A stretch of 64,000 nt of DNA. It comes from Argopecten irradians. Taxonomy: Eukaryota > Mollusca > Bivalvia > Pectinida > Pectinidae. Within the stretch, counting starts at the first letter, position 1. Each line of letters opens with the position of its first letter. Below are positions 1 to 11,763 of this stretch, piece by piece. The stretch is taken from contig NC_091142.1 of the NCBI RefSeq assembly GCF_041381155.1, positions 9,109,340 through 9,173,339 on the forward strand, written 5' to 3'. The notes under the pieces were generated by a model. It made no database searches, was not told the DNA's origin, and worked only from the letters and a program-made list of their open reading frames with translations. A program made the position numbers and the translations under genes.

Positions 1-286
1 CAACAGTATTTAGTAAAAAAATAAAAATAATATGCAAATGCATTTGAATAGACATGTATTTGGATTTCATTTCTATTTTTTTTTTTTGTAAATTTATAGT
101 TACACCATTAATTCAACTGATGCTTCATTTTTGTGCCATAGACAAAAAGTATTGGTTTTTTTTTTTTATTAAATCATTAAATTGATAAATTTTGAATGGA
201 TATTCCTGGATAAAAAAATCTAATTATAACATATTCTGTTAATTCAAATTACTCTGTTACTGTTTCATAAAGATTATGCTAGTTTC

Positions 287-618
287 TTAAAGACACTCCA
301 CCGCTGACAAACAACATTTTTTCTCTTTCAAAAACAGTAAGAGACGAAGTATTTTTCTCCAGTTACAAAAGGTACTTACTTTACACCATTACCACCATAA
401 AAAAAGTTTGAGTGTCTAATTTGACTCCAAGATGAATATATGAAAAATAATTAATTGCATCCTAAAAAAATTCCATGGCACTATGTCCTATATGGAATGA
501 AGTACTGATTGCACATTGTACAAAGCAAAATAGGTTAATTAGACATACACGATTAAACACCAATTATTGCTCAAATAATGAGTATCATTTATGCTTGTCG
601 GCGGTGGAGCATCTTTAA
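287..618. mobile_element. piggyBac-like MITE (family A, copy 1)
   Basis: Ends read TTAA|AGACACTCCACCGCTGACA and TGTCGGCGGTGGAGCATCT|TTAA. TTAA at both borders fits piggyBac targeting. The interior is shared, inverted, with 38056-38418. Confidence 0.75.
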
Positions 619-1022
619 ACAAAAGTAAATTGTATCAAAATGTGACACTTTCTTTTACAACTTATTATTTTAAATCCTGTGCACACATATTTAATATAAA
701 ATATCTGTGATAAATTTGCATCTTCAGGGGTATTTAATAGCACTTTTCATAATTAGCTTAAGGTTTGATACATTTTCCCAATTTTCTACTTTTTGTGTGG
801 TGCCATTTTACACTCATATTCTATTTTACTGTTTCATTTTTCGTGTTTTAAATATTTTTGACTTGTCTGTGTGTTATGTATAATAACAGAGAGTATACAT
901 TGTACTATGTATAATGTCAAATTTTGATAATTAATTCATTGATCACAAGTTATAGGGTATTTGCACAATTAAACCAATTCTATATATATAGACTAATACT
1001 TTTAATAACATCTTTTTGTGAT

Positions 1023-1405
1023 TCAGGGTTACCTGCCCTTGGGTAACTTGGCAAGCATTGGTAAATAGTTTGAGAGAGTAACGTCACTTTTACCTATAAA
1101 CTATACCTTTTCTCACACAATGCAAAGAGTGATATCATTTTACATTTAAAATAATTTTTCAACAAAATAATAATTTAGGAACATTTATTCTAAATTTTGA
1201 AGTGAAACCTAGGTCTAAAAGGTCCAATTTAATGCTTGCAAACCATCCAACAATTTTATACAGTGTATGGTTATTACAGGGTTACCTCCCTTGCGGGTAG
1301 GTATCGATTGTGACATCATTGATTTCTCTGAAAAGTATGACGTTACATTCACGAAAAAATGACGTCTCAATCAAAAGCTAATTTCTTGTAACCTGTTATA
1401 CACTG
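1023..1405. mobile_element. Degenerate relatives of the family C foldback element
   Basis: CAGGGTTACCTGCCCTTGGG at 1025 and CAGGGTTACCTCCCTTGCGG at 1278 resemble the end of the elements at 6944 and 34405, followed by a GTAGGTATCGATTGTGAC stretch and, near 1360, its approximate complement. Confidence 0.45.
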
Positions 1406-1428
1406 AACACAAGTTTGCATACTTGATG

Positions 1429-1711
1429 CCATCCTCATTACTCCAGTGGTTGCTATCACTGATGTTATCTCCACCCCTGACTATCTCATAGTAAAACTTT
1501 AGGCATGCAGAGATTTTCTTTGAAGATTACAAACAGAGTGACGCCCAACTTCAAAGCAACATAGTCAACCACAGTGTACCGTTAATCGATTCCATTGATG
1601 ATGATGATTAATTTACATGTGTCTTCTGTTGCCTCCAGTTTCACTATGAGATAGTCCAGGGTGGATATAACGTCAGTGATAGTAACGGCACCCCTGGAGT
1701 ATCGAGGATGG
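1429..1711. mobile_element. Foldback element (family G, copy 1)
   Basis: Left end CCATCCTCATTACTCCAG and right end CTGGAGTATCGAGGATGG are inverted repeats. Inside, ATCTCCACCCCTGACTATCT pairs with GATAGTCCAGGGTGGATA. The related copy is at 22582-22937. Confidence 0.75.
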
Positions 1712-1989
1712 TTTGATGTTTATGTACAGAAAACTTTGTTAATTAAAGCCTTGTAATTAAACTAGCACATTTCACTGTTCATAACATCATGTCCAGCACC
1801 ACACTCAAAGTTGACGACCATTTCACTTGATATTTCACTCGACGTCAATATACTTGTCTTTAAAACTCTTCCATAACATACAGCGGCCTTACTTGTATGG
1901 AGCTTTTGGATGTATTTTTTACTTGTGATTATGTACATAATTACGATATTCTTTATTTTGATTACAAATTTGCTTTATTTGAGATGAAA

Positions 1990-2100
1990 ATTCATCGTCC
2001 CACTGAGCTCCCATAGGTGATCGCACTCACTACGCTTCACTCGTGATAAGTGTAGCGTAGTGTAGTGCAATCATCTGTGGGTCTCCCACGATGGTGATAA
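1990..2100. mobile_element. Short palindromic element
   Basis: GAGCTCCCATAGGTGATCGC and ACTACGCTTCACTCG are mirrored by GTAGCGTAGTG and GCAATCATCTGTGGG, forming an imperfect hairpin of about 90 bp. Confidence 0.5.
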
Positions 2101-5100
2101 TGATATCTTTCCAATTTGTTAAAGTGAAACATTTGCAAATTAGATGTGAATATGTTTCTTATTGATGAAAACAAAGATTAATTTGACTTTTGGATGAAAA
2201 TCACAAGTATATAGGTTTAATACACTGGATTTATAATAATATATTTACAAATTATTAATGTGAATTAAAATTACAGATGAGTTAAAATTTTGTAGAATCT
2301 TAATTATGCATTATCCATTGATATTTTGTATGAAAATCTCCATAAGTCTAATTACTAATGTTCTTATCTGATTCTCATTTTGTATGTCTATAATAAATAC
2401 CTAATGACGAGACAAAAGTTTTAAGTGCTAAAATGTATTTCACTCCTCCCACTTGTTAAAGTCATCAATTTTAATATTTCATACTAATTTTATCAAAATC
2501 TTGATTTTGTGCTCCTATTCTGGAAAATGATTTTCTTTGACATAAGGAGATCTTGATTCTAGAAGATTGTAGTTTAATTACTACACAGGAGCTTTATGTC
2601 GAGATTTGATAAATTTGATCTATCCGTCCATTATCGGTGTCCAATGTGATCCTTGCCTGTATGTATCGATTAGCAGCGATGAAGAATTATATTGTCCACA
2701 TCGTGTATTCACATAAGAAAGCCAGTTTAGGACTAGGTTTGTAAATTATATTAGACTTCACATTGTTATTATAATTTAGATAATTTGTAAAGTACAGTGT
2801 GTATTCAGTGGCACATAGAGAATGAATAACATTGGGGAAAAAATCAGGATCATTGATACTCGTCTTATTTTTTGAGTATTAACTTAATTGATTAATTAAT
2901 TAGTTAATTAAAGATTAAAGATACAGTCAAAATAACCGAAATATGACAAAATTACAACATACTTAATTTCCTTACTATTTGAATTTTTGATACTTATACA
3001 ATAACAGAAAAAAGTCAATCAAAATCTATACCATTGAATGGGAAATAAAAAAAAATCATGCATATTTTTGGTTCAGAAAATATGCTTATACTTTCAAATA
3101 CAAAAGAAATAGATTCTCTTTGTAATTTTGCCTCAGTTCAATCCTAGTTTGACTGGACTATATTTTTTGGGAAATACAAAACTTATGATATAAAAAATGT
3201 AACTATACCTGTTTGTATCAAATAGAATAAATAAATATCTACGTTTAAATTACTTAATTGACAGACACATGTGTCACTGAACAAATTTTGAACGAAAGCA
3301 TTGGTCTTATAAGTGATTTGAAATATACAAAATCTTTGTTGTTATTATAATAATTTATAGCTATCACTTAATGTAACAGAACCCTGTGTACCATATAACA
3401 TTATTTAACATGTATTCATTAATAGAGCCCTTGTACCTAGCCGTTTATATTGTTAGAAATTTGTTATGTATATAATAATATTTATAGTTAGAAACTGCAT
3501 ACAGCAAATTCACTCATATTTAAATACTTACCAGACTGAAAATAGACGTCTTAGTTATTAAAACAATAATTGTTGATTTTAATGTTAATTGTAACAGTTT
3601 TAAATATGTCTAATTATCACAAATCATTTTATGACATTTTGCCAATTTAAGGTGTCAATGTTATGTTCTACAAATCTAATCTGAATATTTACAGATTATG
3701 GAGGTCAATTAAGACATGGTTAATTATTGAGATTCAAAAACTTGGTGATATTGAAAAAACTACTGTATTATTTTCACGAATTTCGCGATTATGTTAAATT
3801 CGTGAAAGTTTATCTCTGCAAAACAAATATCTTCCACACTTCTTGCACAATTAAATGGAAAGATATTTCTATTCAATTTTAAATTTGCAAAAATCAATCT
3901 CCGCAAAAATGCTTTGATATGGAGGTGGTGAAAAAGAAGTCGCAAAAGAAAGTTGGTTTATAGGTACATAATTTAATGGAACTGTGTTAGTGCATTTTGT
4001 TATTTAGCATGCAGGTCTATATACACTGTACTGCAAGGCAAGTGAAAAGCCAACATGAATGAAAGTAGGGGCAAGCCTCATTAAGTATCTGTTCACAGAG
4101 AAACAAAAATCTTTAAACTCGTATCTACGGTGTATTATATTAACAAATCTATAAGAAAATATGTTGCTTTAAAGTTGTTCTGAAAATGGAAAAGATATAA
4201 TTAAGTTTTTTTTTAATTGCAAAATTTTAATATACATGTAGTTGGCTTGAAATGCACATTTTGTCAATAAACTTGTTGATTTGATTTCCCCCACCTTTGT
4301 TGGGACCTACACCTGTATGTATAGTGTTTGTCTTATATAGACACAACTCTCATGTGATATATATTTTTTATCTTTGTACCTTGACTGGCTTATCAGTTAG
4401 TGGAACGATTTGCTGTAGATTTTCAAAGAGAGATAGTAATGAATGCAGATAGCAGGAGTATTTTACAAATAAAATGCTTCATATATCAAATGATCGAGTT
4501 TGGTTTTTTTTTGGTTTTTTTATTAGTTAAAACCTACAATCATGTCTTGATATATCATCTGATTTAAGTCTACCCAAGGACGTATATGAGAAGGATAAGT
4601 CACACTGGGTTTTGGGGAAGTACAAGGCAGGAGCTTTTGTGTTTGTACACTGACCGTGACGTTGGTCGACGACTGATTTTCCTTTGATATCCGCCGGCGC
4701 AGCCTTTGATGTAGCTTGCGGGTGCGAGGGTTACCGTCTTACTTTCTGAAGCGGGCAGTCATTTCATGGACTGTCGTATTTTTTTTAACGAAAATTAAAA
4801 CATATCCTCTAAATCTTCCGCCCTTAAATCAAGTAATAAACGTTGTAAAATTCAATAAACTCTACATTGGTGTTTCGTTTGACTCGATAAGACAAGTACA
4901 TGTATTTGTTGAGAAAAACGGTTTTTATTCCCGGTTCATAGGCGTCTCGCGTGGTGTTCAGTGATGTAAAGAGACAGTCACGAATCCTTCTAACTTATAA
5001 ATCCTTGGTCTACCCTATTAAGCACATTTCTCTGTAAACAATGTGCATTTATCAAAATGCTTCTTGGCATTTATATAACTCTATAATAACATAAAGCCAG

Positions 5101-5600
5101 TTGTTTTCGGGTGTCAAAATATAATTTAAATTAAACGAAAGAGAGAATCAAATTTTAACAGTTTTGAAATTTTACAATTTGCCTGTGTGGGTGTATATAA
5201 TCACGTTGAAATTCATAGATCTTTGAGGTGATTTTAGTGTCAAACAATTGCAAAAACTTAAGGATCTTGTGTCATAATACATATGAAGTGATGCGTCAAG
5301 TGTCTGAAGTTCTGATAGATGTTGCACCAAAAATTCAAAGGTGACTGACGCTGATTTTCTTAATGTCTTTTGTCCTGATCTAGGTACCTTCAGATGTTCG
5401 GATATAGCAAGAGAGATTTTTACAGGAAAACAATGACAAATTGATACAGTTTCTAACAACTTTATTTTATAAAACATGAAATGTATAATTACATACATGA
5501 TTTTACATTGTATCCAGGCATGTATCAAACATCATGTATACAATTAATTAAATTAACAACCATGATACATGTATATAAAAAGTTAACACTCCAAACTTTA
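2100..5600. other. AT-rich intergenic DNA with no gene recognised
   Basis: The short open frames here show no family motif, splice support or codon pattern. At 3760-3960 there is a repeat-like segment (TTCGCGATTATGTTAAATTC, AAGAAAGTTGGTTT) also seen in part near 36855-36935. AATAAA motifs occur at 4266 and 4468 without an associated gene. Confidence 0.6.
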
Positions 5601-5610
5601 TGGTCCAATA

Positions 5611-6226
5611 GAAAAATATTTACATCTCACCAGTGTATAATATATTTATCACATAATCCGCCTGATATCCAATATGGCTTTGTTTCAAAGATTCGATATT
5701 TGCTTGCCATGGGTGAAAAGCCTTGGACTCCAAATTTCTAATCCCTCTGTAATCTCCAGCACTAATTATACTGGCTAAATTATATATCACATTACATTAT
5801 AGCGACATGTGCAAAAATATTACATGGGCCAAGTCACTGAATATCTGGCAGATAATGTAAGAAATATAAATTATGTACATTTGTCAACAACATTTTGATT
5901 TTATAAATCACTTCATAGAAAATATCTACATCTTACCAGTGTATAATATATTGATCACATAATCCGCCTGATATCCAATATGGCTTTGTTTCAAAGATTC
6001 GATTTTTGCTTGCCATGGGTGAAAAGCCTTAGGCTCCAAATTTCTAATCCCTCTGTAATCTCCAGCACTAATTATACTGGCTAAATTATATATCACATTA
6101 CATTATAGTGACATGTGCAAAAATATTACATGGGCCAAGTCACTGAATATCAGGCAGATAATGTAAGAAATATAAATTATGTACATTTGTCAACAACATT
6201 TTGATTTTATAAATCACTTCATAGAA
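5611..6226. repeat. 308-bp tandem duplication
   Basis: The block with CCAGTGTATAATATATT, ATAATCCGCCTGATATCC and TTGCCATGGGTGAAAAGCC occurs at about 5611-5918 and again at about 5919-6226, with scattered single-base differences. A short piece of the same motif also occurs near 45376. Confidence 0.9.
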
Positions 6227-6943
6227 ACCAAGTTTCATGGCACAAAGATAACGGAAAATTATGAATGAATTAAAGTATGATCTGTCAAAGGTACCTGACA
6301 TGGACTTGTAATAATTATAAAGATAAATAAACTTTGATGCTTGACACTCATGGAATGTTTATACATGGCTGATCCTGTTTACTTTGATTGGGTCAAGGTC
6401 ACAGGATCAAGGTCATTCATTTGAACAAAGTCAATGATATGTCATACTAGCACTCTTATATGTCTTTTTATTGATAATTTTTATACACATAATTACAATC
6501 AAAAATACATATTAAGTAAGAACAAATTGGCCTTAACAGTCATCTGATTATCAATTTATAACAACATGTAACTTTAGATGTACATACATCTTAATAGAAC
6601 AAAATTGATACAATACAAAACATCAAATGGGCTAAAAATGCTTATTTTTCTTTGACAAAAAAAATATGACATTGTATACCAAAGAACTTTACAAAATGAA
6701 TGAACTTGTCAGTTTCTGATATAATTTATGTAGGTCAAGGTCATCCAAGCTACAGACCGAATTTCTGAATACTTAGACAGAATTTCTGAATACTTCAGAT
6801 CTTTAACTTACTGAGTTGTTTGAAGATTTCCATATACAATCATTTGACCCCTGTGACCTTAAACTGCAGCTAGCCCTTTATTCCAGCTTGATACAGACTC
6901 AATATCAGATGACCTCATCAAAATGCTATAATTGTATGCTGTA

Positions 6944-7060
6944 TTTGCGTATTACAGAGTTATCTGCCCTTGCAGGTAGGTATTGATTGTGACGTCATGT
7001 CTTTTCAGACATTATAATTGATATCTACCCGCAAGGGAGCTAACTCTGTAATATGCAAAG
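6944..7060. mobile_element. Foldback element (family C, copy 1)
   Basis: Ends TTTGCGTATTACAGAGTTAT and TAACTCTGTAATATGCAAA. Inside, GCAGGTAGGTATTGATTGTG faces ATTGATATCTACCCGCAAG, so the whole is a near-hairpin. Confidence 0.8.
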
Positions 7061-7555
7061 ACGGAATAATACATTTTAAGGGGTGATTGAATTATTTGTG
7101 TATTCATTTTCAATAAACACACTCTAAGCACAGGGACTTGACATATAGCCAGGGTTTTGAAATAGAAAAATATTACTACATACGTACATTAGTTGTGTTT
7201 GTTAATATCTTGCAGAGATTGTGACATTGTACAATGGTGGGACTCTATGATGTCAGAAGGTGGGGTTTTGGTTTTATTTGTTTAACGTCCTATTAACAGC
7301 CAGGGTCATGTAAGGACGGGCAAATCATGCTCAAACACTTTGCTGTCTTGAATCACAGTATTGATATATCTGATATAGAAGGTAAAATGGGTTGTGAAGA
7401 CCAAACATTTGGTTATTTTTGTGGATAAAAGTTTTCATGATTTGATCTGAAAACATGAATATTAGCTGTTTTAGACTTTCATGGGCTATAAAAATAAATA
7501 TGATTCAACTATATCTTAATATTTTGCTGATCAAATTTTTCGAAATTAAAGCCAT

Positions 7556-7761
7556 GGGACTAATACATGTATCACATGATTTATACCTGATAATGTTTTT
7601 GCAGTACTATTGTTTCTATATGATGAAATGATGTCAAGAGATGATATCCCACGCTAATGTCATTTCAGCGAGAAGATTACAAAAAGTAACTTTCCATCAC
7701 CATTGGGGATACTATCCCGCACAAACGTTATCGGGTATCACATGGTACGTGAATTAGTCCC
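7556..7761. mobile_element. MITE of about 205 bp (family B, copy 1)
   Basis: Ends GGGACTAATACATGTATCAC and CACATGGTACGTGAATTAGTCCC. The interior has ATGATGTCAAGAGATGATAT and TTTCAGCGAGAAGATTACAA, shared with the copies at 14769 and 18770. Confidence 0.8.
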
Positions 7762-8314
7762 ATTGTCCTGCGAAATTGTGAAAATATCTTCCCTGCAAAA
7801 TTAACCAGTATGTGTGTAGTCCCGCTTCACTTTTACCTTGTTTAAGGCTACAGCATGGAAAACAAATATTGTACACAATGCATCGTAAAAACAAACATAA
7901 ATACCACTATAAAGAGCAAAATTAGGATTCTACTTTAATTTGATGATAATCTGCAAAATTTTGATTATAAGTCTTGATCCCTACATCTTTAATATGAAAA
8001 GACAGAATTTAAATCTACAAATCACATTTGATTGTAGTCTACAAGAAAAGAAAGTGTAAATTTGGTCATGGAAACAAATTTATACAGTATACAAAATATT
8101 TACATACATGTATAAAATTAAAGTGAACTTTGTAATAACATTTTACATACCATCATCAACTGAATCTTTTATCATAAGTAAAGTTGTACTTCCTAAATGC
8201 ATCTTCTAAACCATTAATATTCTGTAGGTATAGAATACATCAGTAACATGAGACAGTCCATAACTGATAAACAAAAACATTCGTCAAAATTTGTCTTCTG
8301 ACTGACCATCAACT

Positions 8315-8570
8315 CACTTACCCCTGAATTTTAAGGATGGACTAGTCTAGTCTTTGATTCAGAAGGGACTAAAGATGTCTTCAGGGGTGAATTAAATAGG
8401 AAGCTATTGCTACTCACATGTGTGAGAGTGTGTGGGAATGTGTGATATATAGATAAAATCTTTTAATCTATTAACTTATTCCCCCTGGAAACTCATTTGA
8501 ACCATTCTAATTCAAAGACTGGAAGAGTTCATTGTTAATTTTCAGGGGTAAATGAGTTCAAAACTCTTTC
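8315..8570. mobile_element. Two copies of an 80-90-bp foldback element (family S)
   Basis: Copies at 8315-8395 and 8472-8565 have ACTCACTTACCCCTGAA or its variant at one end and TTCAGGGGTGAATTA at the other, with GGACTAGTCTAGTCTTTGAT in the middle. Further copies lie near 19048-19132, 33602-33697, 37598-37680 and 48765-48845. Confidence 0.7.
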
Positions 8571-8799
8571 AATAAATCTGCATGACATGAGACTACAGAA
8601 TCTTCAATATTACTGGTAGCCACAAGAAAAAGACTGAGCTTAAGATTGAGGTTAATATGCGGTTAACAAAGTGTTTTCCTGCATTAATTAATTAGTGTTA
8701 ATTAAGTGTCACTTCAACATAGTGTCTGATGACACAAATCAACATTTTACATACTGGACAACTAATAATGATATCTACTTTTAAGCGTAAACGATGTGA

Positions 8800-8862
8800 G
8801 GTTTGGTCATAAGTAAATAAAGTCGGTGGCATACTAAAAAAAAAAAAAAAAAAAAAAATTCA
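8800..8862 (+). mobile_element. Possible retroelement tail
   Basis: AAATAAAGTCGGTGGCATACT is followed by about 22 A residues, as in a retrotransposed 3' end. No body was identified. Confidence 0.3.
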
Positions 8863-9269
8863 CATACTGGATGTGTGACATATTTGTGACATGGTTCAGT
8901 TATATCACATACATTTTACAGTTTATCAACTTTGTGACGTGGCAAAACAGGCCATTAATACAAAAACATAAATCATGATATTTTAATTAGTTGTCAAATG
9001 TTATCACAGACAGACTTTGTTATCCCACCAACATCTGTATCCATATGGGTAGCTGGTTGACATGACGATGATATGGGTAGCTGGTTGACATGACGATGAT
9101 ATACCGCCCCACGGAGAATATTTCCTTCCATCGTCCTTTTTCTTGTTGGAATCATTCATTTTCCATTGCCTAAAAATAAGATTTCGTTGAAATTGCAAAA
9201 GTTGCAAAACCCTTTTCCAAATACAGATAAACCTTATTAAATTCATTAATATAAAACCTGATGCCCTAT

Positions 9270-9535
9270 TGAATTGTTTTATCTATATTAAAATAAATTT
9301 TATTGATTTTATATCCATTGCAAAGCAAGTTATTTGAATACAACTTATGCAAATCACTTTTGATGGCCCTATGTAAGTGTACAAAAGGTCTTAGAGTGGG
9401 AGGAAACCAGAGTGCCGGGAGAAACTCCACGTAATCGAGCAGGTGACCCCCTAACCTTTTCGTGTCTGTGCCGGAGATTAAACCCTGGCTGGCTAGGTGA
9501 AAGGTGAGCGGCTTCACCACTTCACCACCCGATTA
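9270..9535 (-). mobile_element. tRNA-derived SINE
   Basis: On the minus strand it begins GGGTAATCGGGTGGTGAAGT, an A-box-like start, followed by an AGGGTTTAATCTCCGGCAC B-box-like region, then GGGGGTCACCTGCTCG, GAGTTTCTCCCGGCACTCTG and CTTACATAGGGCCATCAAA. I recall this layout from abundant bivalve SINEs. It is too diverged to be a tRNA gene. Confidence 0.65.
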
Positions 9536-9689
9536 CCCTAAGTTTAACTGTTTCAGACCTACATGACCCATTAACCGACAAATGAAATGCTAGTGATTGG
9601 TAAGGTAAAGCTCTACTTTAATGTAGGTCATGGAAACCCACTTTTGGGATATGGTACACTGTTTTACTTAGGTGAGTTTGGGATGTGAA

Positions 9690-10330
9690 AGATGACTTAA
9701 AACAAGGACAAGCAAAAGAGTGAAATGACAAAAGAAAGAAGGATGAACAAAATGAAAACTATAGCTTGGCACCAATGGGAGAGCAATTAAAGCAGACAGA
9801 TGAAATGAAGAAAGGAAAGATGAACAAAATGAAAACTATAGCTTGGCACCAATGGGAGAGCAATTAAAGCAGACAGATGAAATGAAGAAAGGAAAGATGA
9901 ACAAAATGAAAACTATAGTTTGGCACCAATGGTAGACCAATTAACGCAGACAGATGAAATGAAGAAAGGCAGGACGAACAAAACGAAAAATAAAGTTTGG
10001 TACAAGTGGGAGAGCAGAAGGGTGAAAAGACAGAAGGAAGGACAAATACAATGAAAACTATAGCTTGGCATCAGTGGAAAGAGCAATTAAAGCAGACAGA
10101 TGAAAAGAAGAAAGGAAGGACGAACAAAATGAAAACTATAGCTTGGCATCAGTGGAAAAAGCAATTAAAGCAGAGAGATGAAAAGAAGAAAGGAAGGACA
10201 AACAAAATGAAAACTATAGCTTGTCATCAGTGGAAAGAGCAATTAAAGCAGACAGATGAAAAGAAGAAAGGAAGGACGGACAAAATGAAAACTATAGCTT
10301 GGCACCAATGGGAGAGCAATCACAACCGTA
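9690..10330. repeat. 77-78-bp minisatellite
   Basis: About eight copies of a unit with ATGAAAACTATAGCTTGGCA and AGCAATTAAAGCAGACAGAT. The left copies have period 77. The right four, from 10051, have period 78 and so share one open frame (KTIAWHQWKEQLKQTDEKKK) of 129 codons from 9997. I see no sign that it is a gene. Confidence 0.85.
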
Positions 10331-10727
10331 CAATACAGGTTAAACTTCTGTCTGTAAGCATGTCACAGATACCTGTCAACAGGTAACCGAACAGGTAAGG
10401 TATGGATCTGTAACGAAGGTGACTGAAAACCTACTGACCTTGCATGACCTTCACAATTCGTAAGGAGAGTTATTATGTGTGCGGGTAACTTGATCAGCCG
10501 AGTTGGATTGGTAGGTGTATTTTGTAGTTTCGTTTATAGCGTCACAGAGACTGGTGACGCGTTCTCCCTCCAAACCCTTTATGACAATAACAACGCTATA
10601 CTTTGAGATATTTGTTTAGTGAACAACATTCCCAGAAATCTGATGTGTATTCCTACAGAGGACATTACTGTATACATGTATAATTATATTTTGCAGAGTA
10701 CAGATAATGAATGTCTAGGCACTGTAT

Positions 10728-11244
10728 ACTTAAAGTTATATGTGCCGTAACTGGACGAAAATTTTGACATGTTATTTTTTCTTCATTAATCTATTGAAAA
10801 CCGTAAGGTTTGATGAATTAAGCCGTGAAAATCATTCAAATGGTTCCAGATGTCTGACAAACGTTAGTTGCAGCACAGAATTTAAGTACTGTAAAATTGT
10901 TGGTTTTTATGCCTTATGTATGTTTATATGGAAACATACCTGCAGAAATCACTTTACAATGACTAATAACATTATAAAAATGCTAAATGAAATTGTAGAC
11001 CACGATTTGGCTTTATGGTCCGACCGTATGTACTCATTTCACTTCACTGTGGATGTACATATAATGATTTTTGGCAGTACTGCCAAAAATCATTTTCAGC
11101 TCTTAAATGTACTCGTAAAATCAAAACGTAAGCATTGAAAATACTGTAATTCTCAAAATGTTGGTAATTTTTGGTAATAAATAACATATCAAAAGCTCAT
11201 CTTGATTCGTGAGTATGAATAATACGGCACATATAACTTTAAGT
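10728..11244. mobile_element. 517-bp element with terminal inverted repeats
   Basis: Ends ACTTAAAGTTATATGTGCCG and CGGCACATATAACTTTAAGT are perfect inverted repeats of about 20 bp. Near the middle is a palindrome, GATTTTTGGCAGTACTGCCA, at 11068. It contains an open frame of 132 codons (10740-11138) with no recognised motif. Confidence 0.75.
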
Positions 11245-11558
11245 TGTTAAGTAATATTAGTTATATGAAGGAGTTTATGTAATACAATCAATATTTTTAG
11301 AAATTTTTAAAGACCTGAGTGCTTGTGGTGTTGTACAACTGGTAAAGATACATTTAAAAAAAATATTATCATTCATAATAATATGTCTACATTTTGAAAA
11401 AAAAAGACTATTACATAAAATAAGGTTAAAACAAACCTCTAGGGACCAACAAAATCACTTCATTTTAAACATAGCTTGTTATAAACATATTACAGACATA
11501 GGAACCTTGTTATAAACATGTTTTACTGTATTTGTTTTATCTTCATTGAATTTCATTT

Positions 11559-11741
11559 ACCGTATTCGACCCAATAAGCGCCCATGTCCCTATAAGCGCC
11601 CTTCCCCATTTTTGAGGCCTTGATTTCAATTGCCCAGGCATAAATAAAGACCAAAAACTTATAGATTTGTGATAATTTCGTATTAATAACACTTTTTCAA
11701 TTTTTTAAACGCCCTGGGCGCTTATTGGGTCAAATACGGTA
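11559..11741. mobile_element. MITE (family E, copy 1) just 3' of the P2X gene
   Basis: Inverted ends ACCGTATTCGACCCAATAAG and CTTATTGGGTCAAATACGGT, with CGCCC and GGGCG just inside. A related copy is at 17579-17831. Confidence 0.8.
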
Positions 11742-11763
11742 CCATGATTTCTTTGTGACCTTT

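Noticed and set aside
4716..4964. An 82-codon frame as a small gene
   Set aside because: No family motif, no clear codon pattern and no neighbouring exon; length is within chance.
6392..6415. Two TCAAGGTCA sites as a nuclear-receptor response element
   Set aside because: Similar CAAGGTCA strings recur in nearby repeat-like DNA (6734) with no gene close by; most likely part of a dispersed repeat.
9997..10386. A 129-codon frame of 26-residue repeats as a gene
   Set aside because: It is the 78-bp repeat in its open frame, with no promoter, splice or family support.
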